Part shown: positions 50,277-60,065 of the stretch, piece after piece
Position numbering within the stretch: position 1 is the stretch's first letter
Layout: every line of letters begins with the position of its first letter
NCBI GenBank assembly: GCA_000727475.1
Contig: KL647294.1
Coordinates: forward strand, 3,431,452 to 3,495,451
DNA from: Sarcocystis neurona
Taxonomy: Eukaryota; Apicomplexa; Conoidasida; Eucoccidiorida; Sarcocystidae
Length of the DNA: 64,000 nt
Direction of reading: 5' to 3'
Notes under the pieces: model-generated
Database searches by the model: none
What the model was told of the DNA's origin: nothing
What the model saw: only the letters and a program-made list of their open reading frames with translations
Program-made: the position numbers and the translations under genes

Positions 50277-52500
50277 GTTGCAAGATATTTATATGGAGAT
50301 TTTTCTTCGTTTACAAATTTATGCTTGTGAATACATGAATTTAACATTCTCAGATAGGAGTCCTCAGTGTGTACCCCCCGTGATTATCCATGGTGTTGCC
50401 AGACTCGTTTATCTTCTCCACCTAGGTGGTAGAACAACACGTTTACCATTTTTAAGGGCTGAACATGCGACTCCTGTCGAAAGAGTTTTTGAACACGTAT
50501 GCTGATGTTACCGGTGGTCTAGTGGCCTGCTGCACGGAGAAGGATCGTCCAGAAATTGTTCTTTCACTCACGTACATACCATTCTCTCTTTCGGACAACG
50601 TCAAGAGCCAGAAGAAAAGACCGACCTACTGTGTGCAGGACTGCCGAATAGGTGAGCGAGCGAGCTCTGCAGAATGCGATGGAAACATTGTAGAAGGGAA
50701 CTCGGGAGCCTAATAGTTCTGATAGACTAGTACTGCCTGTGTTTCTGTGCTGCACAAACCGGAAGACGAACAAATCGTTTACGACCCAAAATAAGTAACG
50801 GTGCTGCCTATATTCCTCAAAGACTTCACTAGGAGGAAAGGACGACATTGCGTCTACGAGGAAATATAAACAACATTAATAAGATAGTGACAGGGTTTGC
50901 GTAGTGCTACTGCCTGCTCTCTCTCTCGACATCAATGTCAGTGAACCGGAAAAAGTACACATAGGGCGTTGCACGCCATATGTGGAAAGTATGTAGACGT
51001 GTACGCAAAGGGGCACGAAGTAATGTTCTGTCTGCTGAGACAGAAATCCACACCGATATATGTATATACGAGCATGTGTACACAATAGTATGTGTTCGTG
51101 TGGATGCACCTGTACGGTTCTGTAACACGACGCAGAACGGTGTTGCATGTATGTGTGTGTACGTACGTCTACGAGTGTGAATACGTGTTCGTGAATTGGC
51201 GTAATTTATACAGGTGTCTCTGCAGATATACACGCGTATGTATACGTACGCGTCTATGTGTGCGGAGTGGAACGAATACGTTAAAGAAACTCTGCACGGC
51301 TGCTCATGTGGGTACCGACATCTTACGCAGCAGACACGTAAGGATGTGCAGCTCGTGCGCTACTATTTAATCTTTGTAACTTGGTGCGTCACTCCATACA
51401 TTTGGGATGCTGGCCTTAATGCGTCCGCAGCAAAGCTTCCTTCCAGGCGCGCATGGAAATGTACACAAAAATCGTGGAAACATATGCGACGTATTCGAAT
51501 GTGTATTTACACACATGTGTATATATTGTACTTGAGTCGTTGTGTACTTCCCTATCCATTTACATGTGTATGTATGTATATTTGTGTACACTCGCATGTA
51601 CGGTCATGCACCTATATAATCCTCATTCTTCCGCTTCGGCGCTAGTACAGTCACTTATATGATGAGACTACGAGTGCAAGTGTTACGCTTCTTCGTGTAT
51701 GGTCTCGTGGGGGAATGGAGTGTTGTCCTATGTATCTGCAGGATACGTACCCCTGTACAGGTAAAAAAACTGTGCATACATGTGGAAGTGTATATACATA
51801 CAAAGAATGATGTGAGCTCATTTGCGTGTGGGGTTCACAACCTCACGTCAAACTCGGATATGGCTATACATTTGTGCACGTATGTATTTACATATATATG
51901 CGGACATGTGTGTGTAAGTATATGTGTATACACGTGTATCTATCTATCTATCTGTCTCTCTCTCTATATATATATACACGTGTATACACGTAATGTGGAG
52001 CTTTGCACTGGATGAAAAAGCGCATCCTCCTGTCAGCTGAAATCTCCCTATACAGTGCCACGGCAATGCGACTGTCCTGTTTTCCAACAACAATATGCGC
52101 GGCTTGCCTAGACTGCCCTGTTTGAAGTTAAGCGAATTTTGCACACACCTGTCTCGGTGGATCATTCTTCAGCGTGTACATATATATACACGATGTTTAA
52201 TGCAAATAGTGAGTCAGCTGTCTCGTGTGGCATAATAGTTCTGGGATACCATATTAGGCGCACATGTGCGTATATATGTATACATATATATATATATATA
52301 TATGCAATGCACATCGCTACAACGAAACCTCTTAGGCTTTTTGCTACGGTTGCATTTACCTCATTTGCCAACAAACACCCATCTGTATACATAAAACAAG
52401 TCAGTATACTTATGTGTATACAAGGAACTGGCAAGACGCCGGTATGCCTCCGCCTTTTCACCCGTTCAGAAATCCGCTATTACTGCGCGTCCAGTAAGAA
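48630..52500 (+). CDS. multi-exon gene of unknown family, both ends unresolved
   Basis: Plus-strand exons with matching phases are 48630-48697, 48806-48860, 48908-49050, 49347-49466, 50358-50496, 51226-51337 and 51436-51500, with a possible 19-nt exon at 51742-51760. Donor 49051 is GTAAGT. Products in order include YERGRFFRCIYCCTQYTNLN, QRVPKIDVYPQIGGIRIDTH, LVSGRRYGYLKYIYMHLDFV and EGLFETAMLNKAHDACSVAY. Then come PPVIIHGVARLVYLLHLGG, CAEWNEYVKETLHGCSCGY and QARMEMYTKIVETYATYSN. These read as an ordinary folded, partly helical protein. A later segment ending at the donor 52493 (PPPFHPFRNPLLLRV in one frame) may be near the C-terminus. Large introns full of (TA)n and GTGTAC repeats separate the exons. 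No family is recognised, and the exon list is surely incomplete. Confidence 0.5.
48704..48732. repeat. (TA)n microsatellite
   Basis: About 29 bases of alternating A and T, the longest such run in the window, in an intron of the 48.6-kb gene. Confidence 0.94.
50235..50276. repeat. compound (CTAT)n(CT)n(TA)n microsatellite
   Basis: Three simple repeats follow one another without a break. A close parallel with the same order lies at about 51938-51976 in a later intron of the same gene. Confidence 0.9.
51938..51976. repeat. compound (CTAT)n(CT)n(TA)n microsatellite, second copy
   Basis: Same order of units as at 50235-50276, with one CTGT interruption. It lies in a later intron of the same gene. 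Confidence 0.88.
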
Positions 52501-52916
52501 ACCACAAAGGCAATCGAACTGTGCAGTTCGGCTTGCATAATACACTTCCAAACGATGTAAGTGCACACGTGCACAGGCGTGTACGTTTACGCGTATATTT
52601 GTATGCGGATTACGCGTGTGTGGACCTTGTACACACGTATGTGCATACGAAGTCTCCTTGCGTTAGGCATACAGAGGCGTACTTCTGCAGGTTGACTGGC
52701 GTTTCCAACGTTGCTGGATTTGACGCCACGTGGCGATACGTCACCGGCGTAGAAACTGGAAACTGTCACGCATCATCACTTACGCCTTGCCCGACGCCTA
52801 CACACGTATAGACGTATATGCACATGCTTGCGGCACACGAATCCACGTTTAAAAATATATGTATGCATGCGTACATATACGCCATCTTCGAAAACATTTT
52901 TTCTCCCGCTTCTTTA

Positions 52917-54584
52917 TTATCCCCTTTGTGCCCGCCAACGAGAAACCAAATCGGCTGCCCAGGAAACATCTTCGTTATGTGTATTACTTGGCGGGTTCTT
53001 CACTGCAGTGCCATCACGTTGGTGTTGAGACGGAAAAGCATACAGGTTAGCCTGTCCAGAAACTGCACCACTCAATCGTGTCCTCTCAAAAACTCGTTCG
53101 GTTAGACAATTCCTTTGGTTCCTTTGGAATCCTGATAAATCGCCTTGAGAGTCACGGGGTGCTTCAACGTGCATATTATTCACTGTATCGTTAATTTCGG
53201 ATGCACACGAGTATGCATCTTCCGCTTGATTACTTAACTGGTAAGGTCCACCGGGTGTTGGGAGCTCTGCAGGAAGCTCGGTGCTTTTTTCACGAGGGTG
53301 GAATCTTAGAACGTCCGCTCTTCTGTCACCACCTCGTGGCGCTGAAGGGGGGAAGGCTGACGAAGACGAAACAGCCAAACAGGAAAAAGAAACAGGAGAG
53401 ACTTCAGCACTGCTGACCCCTTGTCCCAGAGTGAAACATCGTTTTTCAGAAGATCGCACCAAAGCATCGAGACCCACGCCTTCTGACGGGGGGCTCACCA
53501 GCGCTCCCACAGAATTTCCACCGTTGCTTTTCTGTTCGATGCCTGCACAAGAACCTGATTGCTCTAATTCCTTTTCCAGCCCATTCCAACGAGCAGACAT
53601 GCCTTTGTTGCTTGTTCGCGTAACTGTGAAGTGATAAGACATTTTCTTCTCTCCGTTCACTTCACTCTCATTGCACCCATGGGGAGATCCGACGGTTTTT
53701 ACTGTGAGGGAACCGTCACCTTGGGCGCTACAAGGCGCCCGCTGGCGCACACTAACGGCGCAAAATGAGGCCGGAGGGCATCTGTGTGTCTCATACTCGA
53801 ATGCTGATGCAGCAGCACCAGCTGCTTTACATGTTTTCGCGGCGCCGGAGTTTTGCCCTCTACATTGAGACGCTAATGCACCAGCAGGCGTAATAGGAGC
53901 ACCAGCTGTTAGATCAGCACCTGCTCCAGGTGCAGGACACTGACCGAAAAGTGTGTCGTTCACTCTTTCGTATTCTGATGCGTGAGGCGCAACAGGTGTT
54001 GTAGGTATAGCTGCTTCGTCTGAAAAATCATCTGGGGCGAGACAGATCCGTGTGGCAAAATTGTGTGCACCGACAAGGCCCACTGCACGTCCCAGATTCT
54101 CGGCGGAACTAATATTTGTTCCTCTGGTTCTACACAGAGGTGTTTGTCCAGCACCGGCGGCTGCTGGTATTTCTGCTTCGTTCGTTTCCATACTTAGACA
54201 GCTGCTTTTCCTGTTTCCTCTGTCTTCGGTTGTTCCTGCATCGGCGGCAGGTTCACATCCCGAGATGCCGCTGGAGATTTTCTCTGTGTCGGAGTCCTCA
54301 GTTTTACGTGTGCGTGCGAAGGAAGAGTACAGAGAAGCGTAGGGCGTGAATGGATAACCGCCAGCAGAACTGATACAGCAATTTGCAGGCCCTTCATTTG
54401 AACGGACATCCGTTCGCAAACGTATCAGACGACCAATCTGCCTTATTTTCGTGGATGCCGCAAGCAACCCGCCCTGCACCCCTACCAGTGCCTGAGCAAC
54501 AACAGAAAAAGAAGTCTCTATTAGAGTTAGATGGGACCAGGTGAGCGCTGATGAAATTAAAATTACGTTGTCCGCAGCTCGCAT
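52917..54584 (-). CDS. unknown Ser/Ala/Gly/Glu-rich protein of 555 residues
   Basis: A 1668-bp minus-strand frame opens at an ATG preceded by an in-frame stop and ends just before AATAAAG. The first 45 residues are hydrophobic and helical (VILISSALTWSHLTLIETSF, then VVAQALVGVQGGLLAASTKI) and could be a membrane segment or a buried helix. The rest is polar and low in order, with scattered Cys and an Ala/Gly/Pro tract (CPAPGAGADLTAGAPITPAG). It ends WAADLVSRWRAQRG. A strong acceptor (TTTCTGTTGTTGCTCAG) lies inside the start region at about 54492. The frame could therefore instead be a late exon, fed by the ATG frame at 54714-54560 (MSAMFEHPSLTEQRLQERQ). No family is recognised. Confidence 0.65.
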   Translation of the reverse strand: MRAADNVILISSALTWSHLTLIETSFSVVAQALVGVQGGLLAASTKIRQIGRLIRLRTDVRSNEGPANCCISSAGGYPFTPYASLYSSFARTRKTEDSDTEKISSGISGCEPAADAGTTEDRGNRKSSCLSMETNEAEIPAAAGAGQTPLCRTRGTNISSAENLGRAVGLVGAHNFATRICLAPDDFSDEAAIPTTPVAPHASEYERVNDTLFGQCPAPGAGADLTAGAPITPAGALASQCRGQNSGAAKTCKAAGAAASAFEYETHRCPPASFCAVSVRQRAPCSAQGDGSLTVKTVGSPHGCNESEVNGEKKMSYHFTVTRTSNKGMSARWNGLEKELEQSGSCAGIEQKSNGGNSVGALVSPPSEGVGLDALVRSSEKRCFTLGQGVSSAEVSPVSFSCLAVSSSSAFPPSAPRGGDRRADVLRFHPREKSTELPAELPTPGGPYQLSNQAEDAYSCASEINDTVNNMHVEAPRDSQGDLSGFQRNQRNCLTERVFERTRLSGAVSGQANLYAFPSQHQRDGTAVKNPPSNTHNEDVSWAADLVSRWRAQRG

Positions 54585-54714
54585 TCAGGACAAGCACCAG
54601 AAGCCGGATGCCCCCCTCTGCTGGAATATTCGTCCTTTTGCGCGTATGCAAAGGAGTCTGACGCTCTTGAAGCCTCTGTTCTGTCAAGCTTGGATGCTCA
54701 AACATTGCACTCAT

Positions 54715-55153
54715 ACGTGTGTATCGTAGAAGTACACGTGTGACCTTTCAAATTTACAGATATGTAGATGCAGGTGAGCACGTGAGCACGTACACATGCA
54801 AACCTGTACGTGTGGCGCGTTTCACCGATGTGTAGCTACACACATGTGTCTGCGTATGCATTCCAACAACTACTGCGCGCACGCTACAATTGTCCTTAAG
54901 ATACCTCCGCGCCCACTCCATAGAATCTACATTTAACACGCATATAAAGACCATAGTTGTGGAAAGGATAAAGCAAGCCTTTCACGCTGGTGACTTGCAG
55001 ATTCGATTTGCCTACGTGTTTATACATCGACACTCACAGACATATACCTGTATACATAAGTACGTGCAGTAGCAGGTTACAAGAGGGGCACACACTGCGG
55101 TGCATTAACAGTTTTACACATACGAATACTAAGGAAGCTGTAACACAGCTTAC
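54715..55153. other. spacer or intron with one possible minus-strand exon
   Basis: A short minus-strand piece near 54930-54875, after the acceptor TTAAATGTAG, reads SMEWARRYLKDNCSVRA and ends at GTAGTT. It would link the exons to its right with the 54.7-kb frame to its left, but phases were not fully checked on both sides. Confidence 0.3.
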
Positions 55154-56268
55154 AGATTCAACTTGGCCTTGCTGGCTCTGGTAACACTCCTTGCAGTTGG
55201 CCATCGTTTGGTGCATTTCCAATACTGCAAGCGCGCGCTCCCTGGAAACGAAGGAACAAGAAAACAACACTCTGAAGCAGGACCAGAACTGCACAGGAAC
55301 GACAAACAGTATTGTACAGCAGACACGGGATACTCGTGGACTGTGTTGAAAGACTACGGGAAGAAGACGGTGTAAATATGGAGGCTTAAAAAGTTGAAGA
55401 GACCCTCCCATCCATGCTAATCACTTCACGCGTTTTGGTTGTAGTATATGTGCCTCCAGGGAACAGATGGTAATAGCCGAAGGTGTACGGTTGCCCACTT
55501 GCACGTATAGACGGAAAAACGGATATATACATAGGTCCGGAAAACCACGTGGTGCTCGCGTATGAAATATGATAGAAAGACGGTAGTCTAATGCCCGATT
55601 TTTGCTGTCTTTTCCAAAGAATGAACTAGTCGGTATAGCAGGCGCAGAATAGTCAGATTTCTCAAATATATAGGGGGAAAACTGGCGTAGGCAAGCAAAG
55701 GTCCCTGCCTCCTTTGTCTTCGCCTCACTAAGTTGAAGCTTCCTGAATGTGACAGTGTCACAACAAGCAAGCACCGCCTTCTTCTTAGCTGGTGTCATAT
55801 CCTGCCCCTCGCCACGCACAGGTAGGCACACACACGCTCGTACATATATATATATACACATATATGTATATATATGTACGTGTACGTACGTATAACTGCG
55901 TACGCACATACTTGGACACGCCTAATTATATACATCCGTACCCACAATCAATACACATATATGCATACGTGCGCCTAGATTTATGCATCTGAGAAGCAGG
56001 CCGGAATACCTCTGCAGTATGGATTGTTCGTCTTAGCACGTAGTGGCTTTTTTCAGTCTCAGTGACTACGCGCCCATATGTTCATGCAAGCCCTCAGCCG
56101 GTCTGTACGCGAAGTTGCGACACTTGAATGAATTATACCGTCTTGACACATATTTATGGAAATTACCTGTGCACACGCGAGAGGTGCAGAACTAGCGTCG
56201 TTCGGCCAATCATCTGTTTGCGCCGACGAAAGTATACTGTCATCAATCGCGGATGTCATACGTTTCAT
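55154..56268 (-). CDS. exons of an unknown minus-strand gene
   Basis: Four segments are clear. 56268-56167 starts with an ATG (MKRMTSAIDDSILSSAQTDD) and ends in CACAG|GTAATT. 56011-55969 follows in phase 0 (RYSGLLLRCINLGA). 55801-55421 opens after GGGGCAG, is 127 codons long and reads TPAKKKAVLACCDTVTFRKL, FACLRQFSPYIFEKSDYSAP and DYRLSIIFHTRAPRGFPDL. 55241-55154 sits between GTTTCCAG and GTAAGC and reads ERALAVLEMHQTMANCKECY, then QSQQGQVES. Each looks like real protein. The join between 55969 and 55801 does not match in phase as drawn, so an exon is missing or a border is wrong. The gene may continue into 52917-54584. No family is recognised. Confidence 0.45.
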
Positions 56269-57172
56269 CGATTCTAGGCGTGCAGACGCCTACACCGTTA
56301 GGTAAGTCAAACCGTTGCACGCGCCCAGGTGTGCACACTCTTGCCACGGAAGAGGAAGGCAATCGTGTGCCATCAACAAGGTAGGCATGCACGCGTACGC
56401 CTATTCGGAACCTACAATACTACCACCTTGGGATGCTTACAGGTCTGCAGTGATGGATTCGCTAAGCCGCACGTACGCCTACGCTGATACAATGAGTCAC
56501 ACTTTCGTATGTAGATAAAACCGCACAGATACTGGCAACAATGTGAGAATGCCAGGGATGTAACAAGTGTATCTGTACAGACGCGTACACAACGGCAAAG
56601 CAGGAAAGGCTTCGTCTCACAAAATCAGTGTGAAAGAAGGGGCATAGGCGCTTTTTACGGGGTTGCCGAGGTCAGTCGTCCTCCAAGTCTACACACGTAT
56701 ATGTGTATCTGCTTGTCTAAATATGCGTGTGGTAGGCAGCTCTATGTACTTCTACATGCGTCCAAATGCTTGTAAGTACAAACCCGCCTGTCCTCACATT
56801 CACGCACACCTACTGAAGTAGATACACGATTGCCTCCATCGATCCAGGCATTAACACACATGTTCGTGTATAGCAGTACGTATACGCTGACAAAGCGACC
56901 ACTATGGCCGCGCCAAGTCTGCAGTAGGCAGGGATAAGTAAGCACCTACGTGTACGTGTATGTGCTTGCAGTTGGACAGGCATACACGTGTGTACGAAAG
57001 CGTTCATTCGTATACAGGCACGGGCCGGACTGTTCAGTAGTCCGTCACTCGTCTGTAGGGGTCGCAGGGCCTTATCTGGGAAGTGCGACTATGCCGTGGG
57101 AACAGTTCTGAATAACAGCGGTACATGAAGGTAGTGGCTGCGTTGATACACAGATGTACTTTTCGGTCTCAC

Positions 57173-57249
57173 TCTGAAGCTTTCCAAAGAGAAGAGACGC
57201 AGTCACGCAAGGCAAGGAACTTTTTCTCAACGCCAGACGCCGCTCTCAC
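57173..57249 (-). CDS. internal exon of an unknown minus-strand gene
   Basis: Seventy-seven nt lie between an acceptor (TTTGTTGCAG) and the donor GTGAGA, phase 0 in and 2 out, reading VEKKFLALRDCVSSLWKAS. It lies on the same strand as the 55.2-56.3 kb exons and may be an early exon of that gene; a following piece near 56920 (LGAAIVVALSA) fits the phase. Confidence 0.4.
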
Positions 57250-57292
57250 CTGCAACAAAGAACGTATCTCTTACGGCGTGTTCATGAATATA

Positions 57293-57358
57293 TATATATA
57301 TATACACACATTGAGGTGACGAACGGGCATATAAAGATGTATATATATATATATATAT
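57293..57358. repeat. two (TA)n runs
   Basis: TA repeats at about 57287-57304 and 57337-57358 bracket a short unique sequence. A third run lies at about 57549-57566. Confidence 0.9.
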
Positions 57359-57359
57359 A

Positions 57360-58553
57360 CGCACACACATGTACTCACGCATGTATAAAGATGCATTAGT
57401 ATATGTGAATTCGCACGTTTCCGCGCCATGGTGACACATTAGCATAATTGAAAGTTAGTTGTCATAGCTAAACAGAAATCGCAACGCAGTAAGTGACAAG
57501 CCACGTCAACAGGCTTGCTACCCTTCGTATGCAAGTGTATCCCTGCACATATATATATATATATATACACGGTGGCGCCTACACTAATAATAGTCTATAC
57601 ACGTATGCGCTCGTATCTATGGGCATACAGTTAAGCACACCGGCCCTGCGTGTGCCAGTTTCTGACTATCAACGTCCACATAACATACCGGATAATCATC
57701 CTGTGTAAGCGATGCATATTCGCGGTAGTGGAAGCCAGTACACGAAGAAAGTATAAACCATTTCAAATAAGACACAGAAAGTTTTCACACTTACGCAGAT
57801 ACATAGCCCTGCACAACACTTCCACATCGGATACACAGGTACTACAGTATGTAACTTCAAGTTAGCGATTACGTAGTCAATGAAGGTCGGTGACGTCCTT
57901 GAAACGACCGAAACGTGATACTGAGCGCGAACTCGTAAAGCGCACAAGGGAAAGCGTGGCAGGGGGTGGCAGTACACGGCACAGACGTATCAGAGTGACA
58001 CGTATACACACAGTTAATATGCACAACGTATAGCACCCGTTCTACTGGTTCTCTAAGTAGTTTCCTGCCGGACGAAGGAAAGCCCACCAAAGTGTAGTGA
58101 CGTGGTTGGCAAAAAGGTGTGCGAGTGTCCGGTTGTCCGGAGGCGAACAAGAGGGTGAGATACATGTTTCGTTGCGGTGGGGTGACGAAAAAGGCGTTCT
58201 TGAATGCAGGTGTTCATTTGATCACATGGCACATGAATGGCTGCTGCACATCGCGGCCTTCACACACGTACATTCGTATTAGAACGCGCGTGGCGCGTGG
58301 TCGCGTGTTCGAAAAGACGATCGTACGGTTGGTCACGTCGACGTGCGCATGGACGTACACCGTCCTAACTTGTCAGACCTCCACATTTATTACATTTGTG
58401 TTATGTGTGGGAGGGCGCAGAGACATTGATGTAGGAATGTGTACAAGCGTCTATCGAAGTAGGCATGATTTGATAAACATAGCCATCTAAGGAAGTCTGC
58501 ACCTAGCGCTTGAACACACGAAAAGCTGTTTTCCTTTCTTTGCATTCAAAGGA
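57360..58553. other. spacer; no supportable gene
   Basis: Frames here, including 58119-58490 on the plus strand, have products dominated by Cys, Thr, Tyr and Val from GTGTAC-like repeats, and lack good splice borders or family motifs. Confidence 0.45.
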
Positions 58554-59888
58554 TCATATGTACAACTTCAGCAACGTACAGACGCAGGTCAGTTCCTTTA
58601 CCCGATTGCGCACTTCCGTGGGCAGATCTCGCACCCAAAAATTCATCTTTTCCTTTAACTGCTGATCAGCGCTTTTCCATGCAAAAACCAGCTTGCGCAC
58701 CTCTTTCGCGGAGAGTGGTTCTTTTCTGACTAATTTCCTACTTAATTCTAGTCCCCCTCTGTTCGGGTGTTCGCTTTTACTGGAGGCGGTGGTGTCGGTG
58801 ACATTTTTGGTTGTTGTCTGAGGTGGTACTATCGCAGGTTTCGATAAACGCGACTTGGGAGCTCCGCCCAATCTAGAAAAGGATGCAGGAGTAGATGCAG
58901 ACCGAGAACCAAAGGTGTGCTCCAGTTGTTGACCTTCCACTATAGCGTTATCTTGTTGCGAAAAGGTGCTCGCTGGCTGTGGTCTCTGGCGGGCAGGACC
59001 TCGAGAGGCGGTAGCTTCAGTCGTTTTGTCGTGGAAACTTATGCTTTTCCGAGTGTCTGAGTCCACGCTGCGGCGGGAAGCAGCCGGAGCGGAGGGAAAT
59101 CTTGACTTCTTCGCTGTGACCGCACTCTGGTCCCTACGCTGGTATGCGTGGCGCCCGTCAATCTCCCCCCTTTGTGTCGACGACTCTTTCACCGCGTACG
59201 GGGTGGCGATGCGTTTCAGTTCCGTTGCCAGCTCTGTAAGTTTCCGCTGATTATGCAGGATACAAGTGCGTAGTGTGTTGATGTCGTGAGTGTCTATTTC
59301 AGGTGGGTTCGCAGGTGCAGAAGCGGGTGTCTTGAGAGAAGTCCCGCTGCCCTCTTTAGCGCTGGTACGCGGTGTGTGCATTCTTGCGGGTATTGATTTA
59401 CTACCGAATGCCCTCTGCTGACAACGACCTCCTTGTTGCCTTTCGCCAGCGGTGGCAAGTGATGGTAAAGAGCTTTCCGGTGCATTTTTCGCAGCGGTAG
59501 CAGCACGAGATGTGCACACCTTTCTTTCTTCATGCGCATACTTGGACGTACGCGATGCAGGCACGCGTTTAGTCGGGGATTTCTTTTCTGAGGTGTATAT
59601 ACACCTCCGAATATATTCATGAACGACCGATTTAGGTAGATCTGTTCCTGAGGTGGGTGGCTTCTCGAAGCCACGCAAGCGGGGGGCAAAAGGCGTAAAC
59701 GGGGTAGAAGATGACGGAGAGTACGGAGAATAAGCTGGTAAAGTAGCTACGAACTTATTTTCGTGGTCATTTCTTTGGTTTTGGGCGGTTCGATCCTCAG
59801 GACGTGCAGGTTTCAGGCGTCCAGGCGGGACCGCCGAGAAGGAAGGAGGGCGACCATGTGAAGCAAGAGCAACGTGGCTCGTCAACAT
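58554..59888 (-). CDS. basic, disordered protein of 444 residues, unknown family
   Basis: An uninterrupted minus-strand frame starts at ATG 59888 (MLTSHVALASHGRPPSFSAV). The open frame continues upstream only through a poly-T stretch without another ATG, hence this start. It is rich in Ser, Pro, Thr, Arg and Lys, with a Tyr/Pro/Ser patch (PAYSPYSPSSSTPFTPF). A short helix lies in the middle (DINTLRTCILHNQRKLTELA, then TELKRIATPY). A charged helical C-terminus follows (SAKEVRKLVFAWKSADQQLK, then MNFWVRDLPTEVRNRVKEL). No signal peptide or membrane segment is seen. The gap to the next gene's stop codon is only 177 bp, so the promoter is short or lies inside the neighbour. No family is recognised. 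Confidence 0.75.
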   Translation of the reverse strand: MLTSHVALASHGRPPSFSAVPPGRLKPARPEDRTAQNQRNDHENKFVATLPAYSPYSPSSSTPFTPFAPRLRGFEKPPTSGTDLPKSVVHEYIRRCIYTSEKKSPTKRVPASRTSKYAHEERKVCTSRAATAAKNAPESSLPSLATAGERQQGGRCQQRAFGSKSIPARMHTPRTSAKEGSGTSLKTPASAPANPPEIDTHDINTLRTCILHNQRKLTELATELKRIATPYAVKESSTQRGEIDGRHAYQRRDQSAVTAKKSRFPSAPAASRRSVDSDTRKSISFHDKTTEATASRGPARQRPQPASTFSQQDNAIVEGQQLEHTFGSRSASTPASFSRLGGAPKSRLSKPAIVPPQTTTKNVTDTTASSKSEHPNRGGLELSRKLVRKEPLSAKEVRKLVFAWKSADQQLKEKMNFWVRDLPTEVRNRVKELTCVCTLLKLYI

Positions 59889-60065
59889 TTGGTACCGTCG
59901 AAAGTAGTTCCGGAAAAAAAAATGAAAGCACACGACACGAGAGGAAGTCTACCAGTACGCACACACGTTGTTGGAACCGGCGCAGCGAGACTACATTTGC
60001 TCACTCACATCCACTGCTTGTCGGCAGGAATAGCACGCAAGAAGCGAAATTGCTAGTAACCGAGC

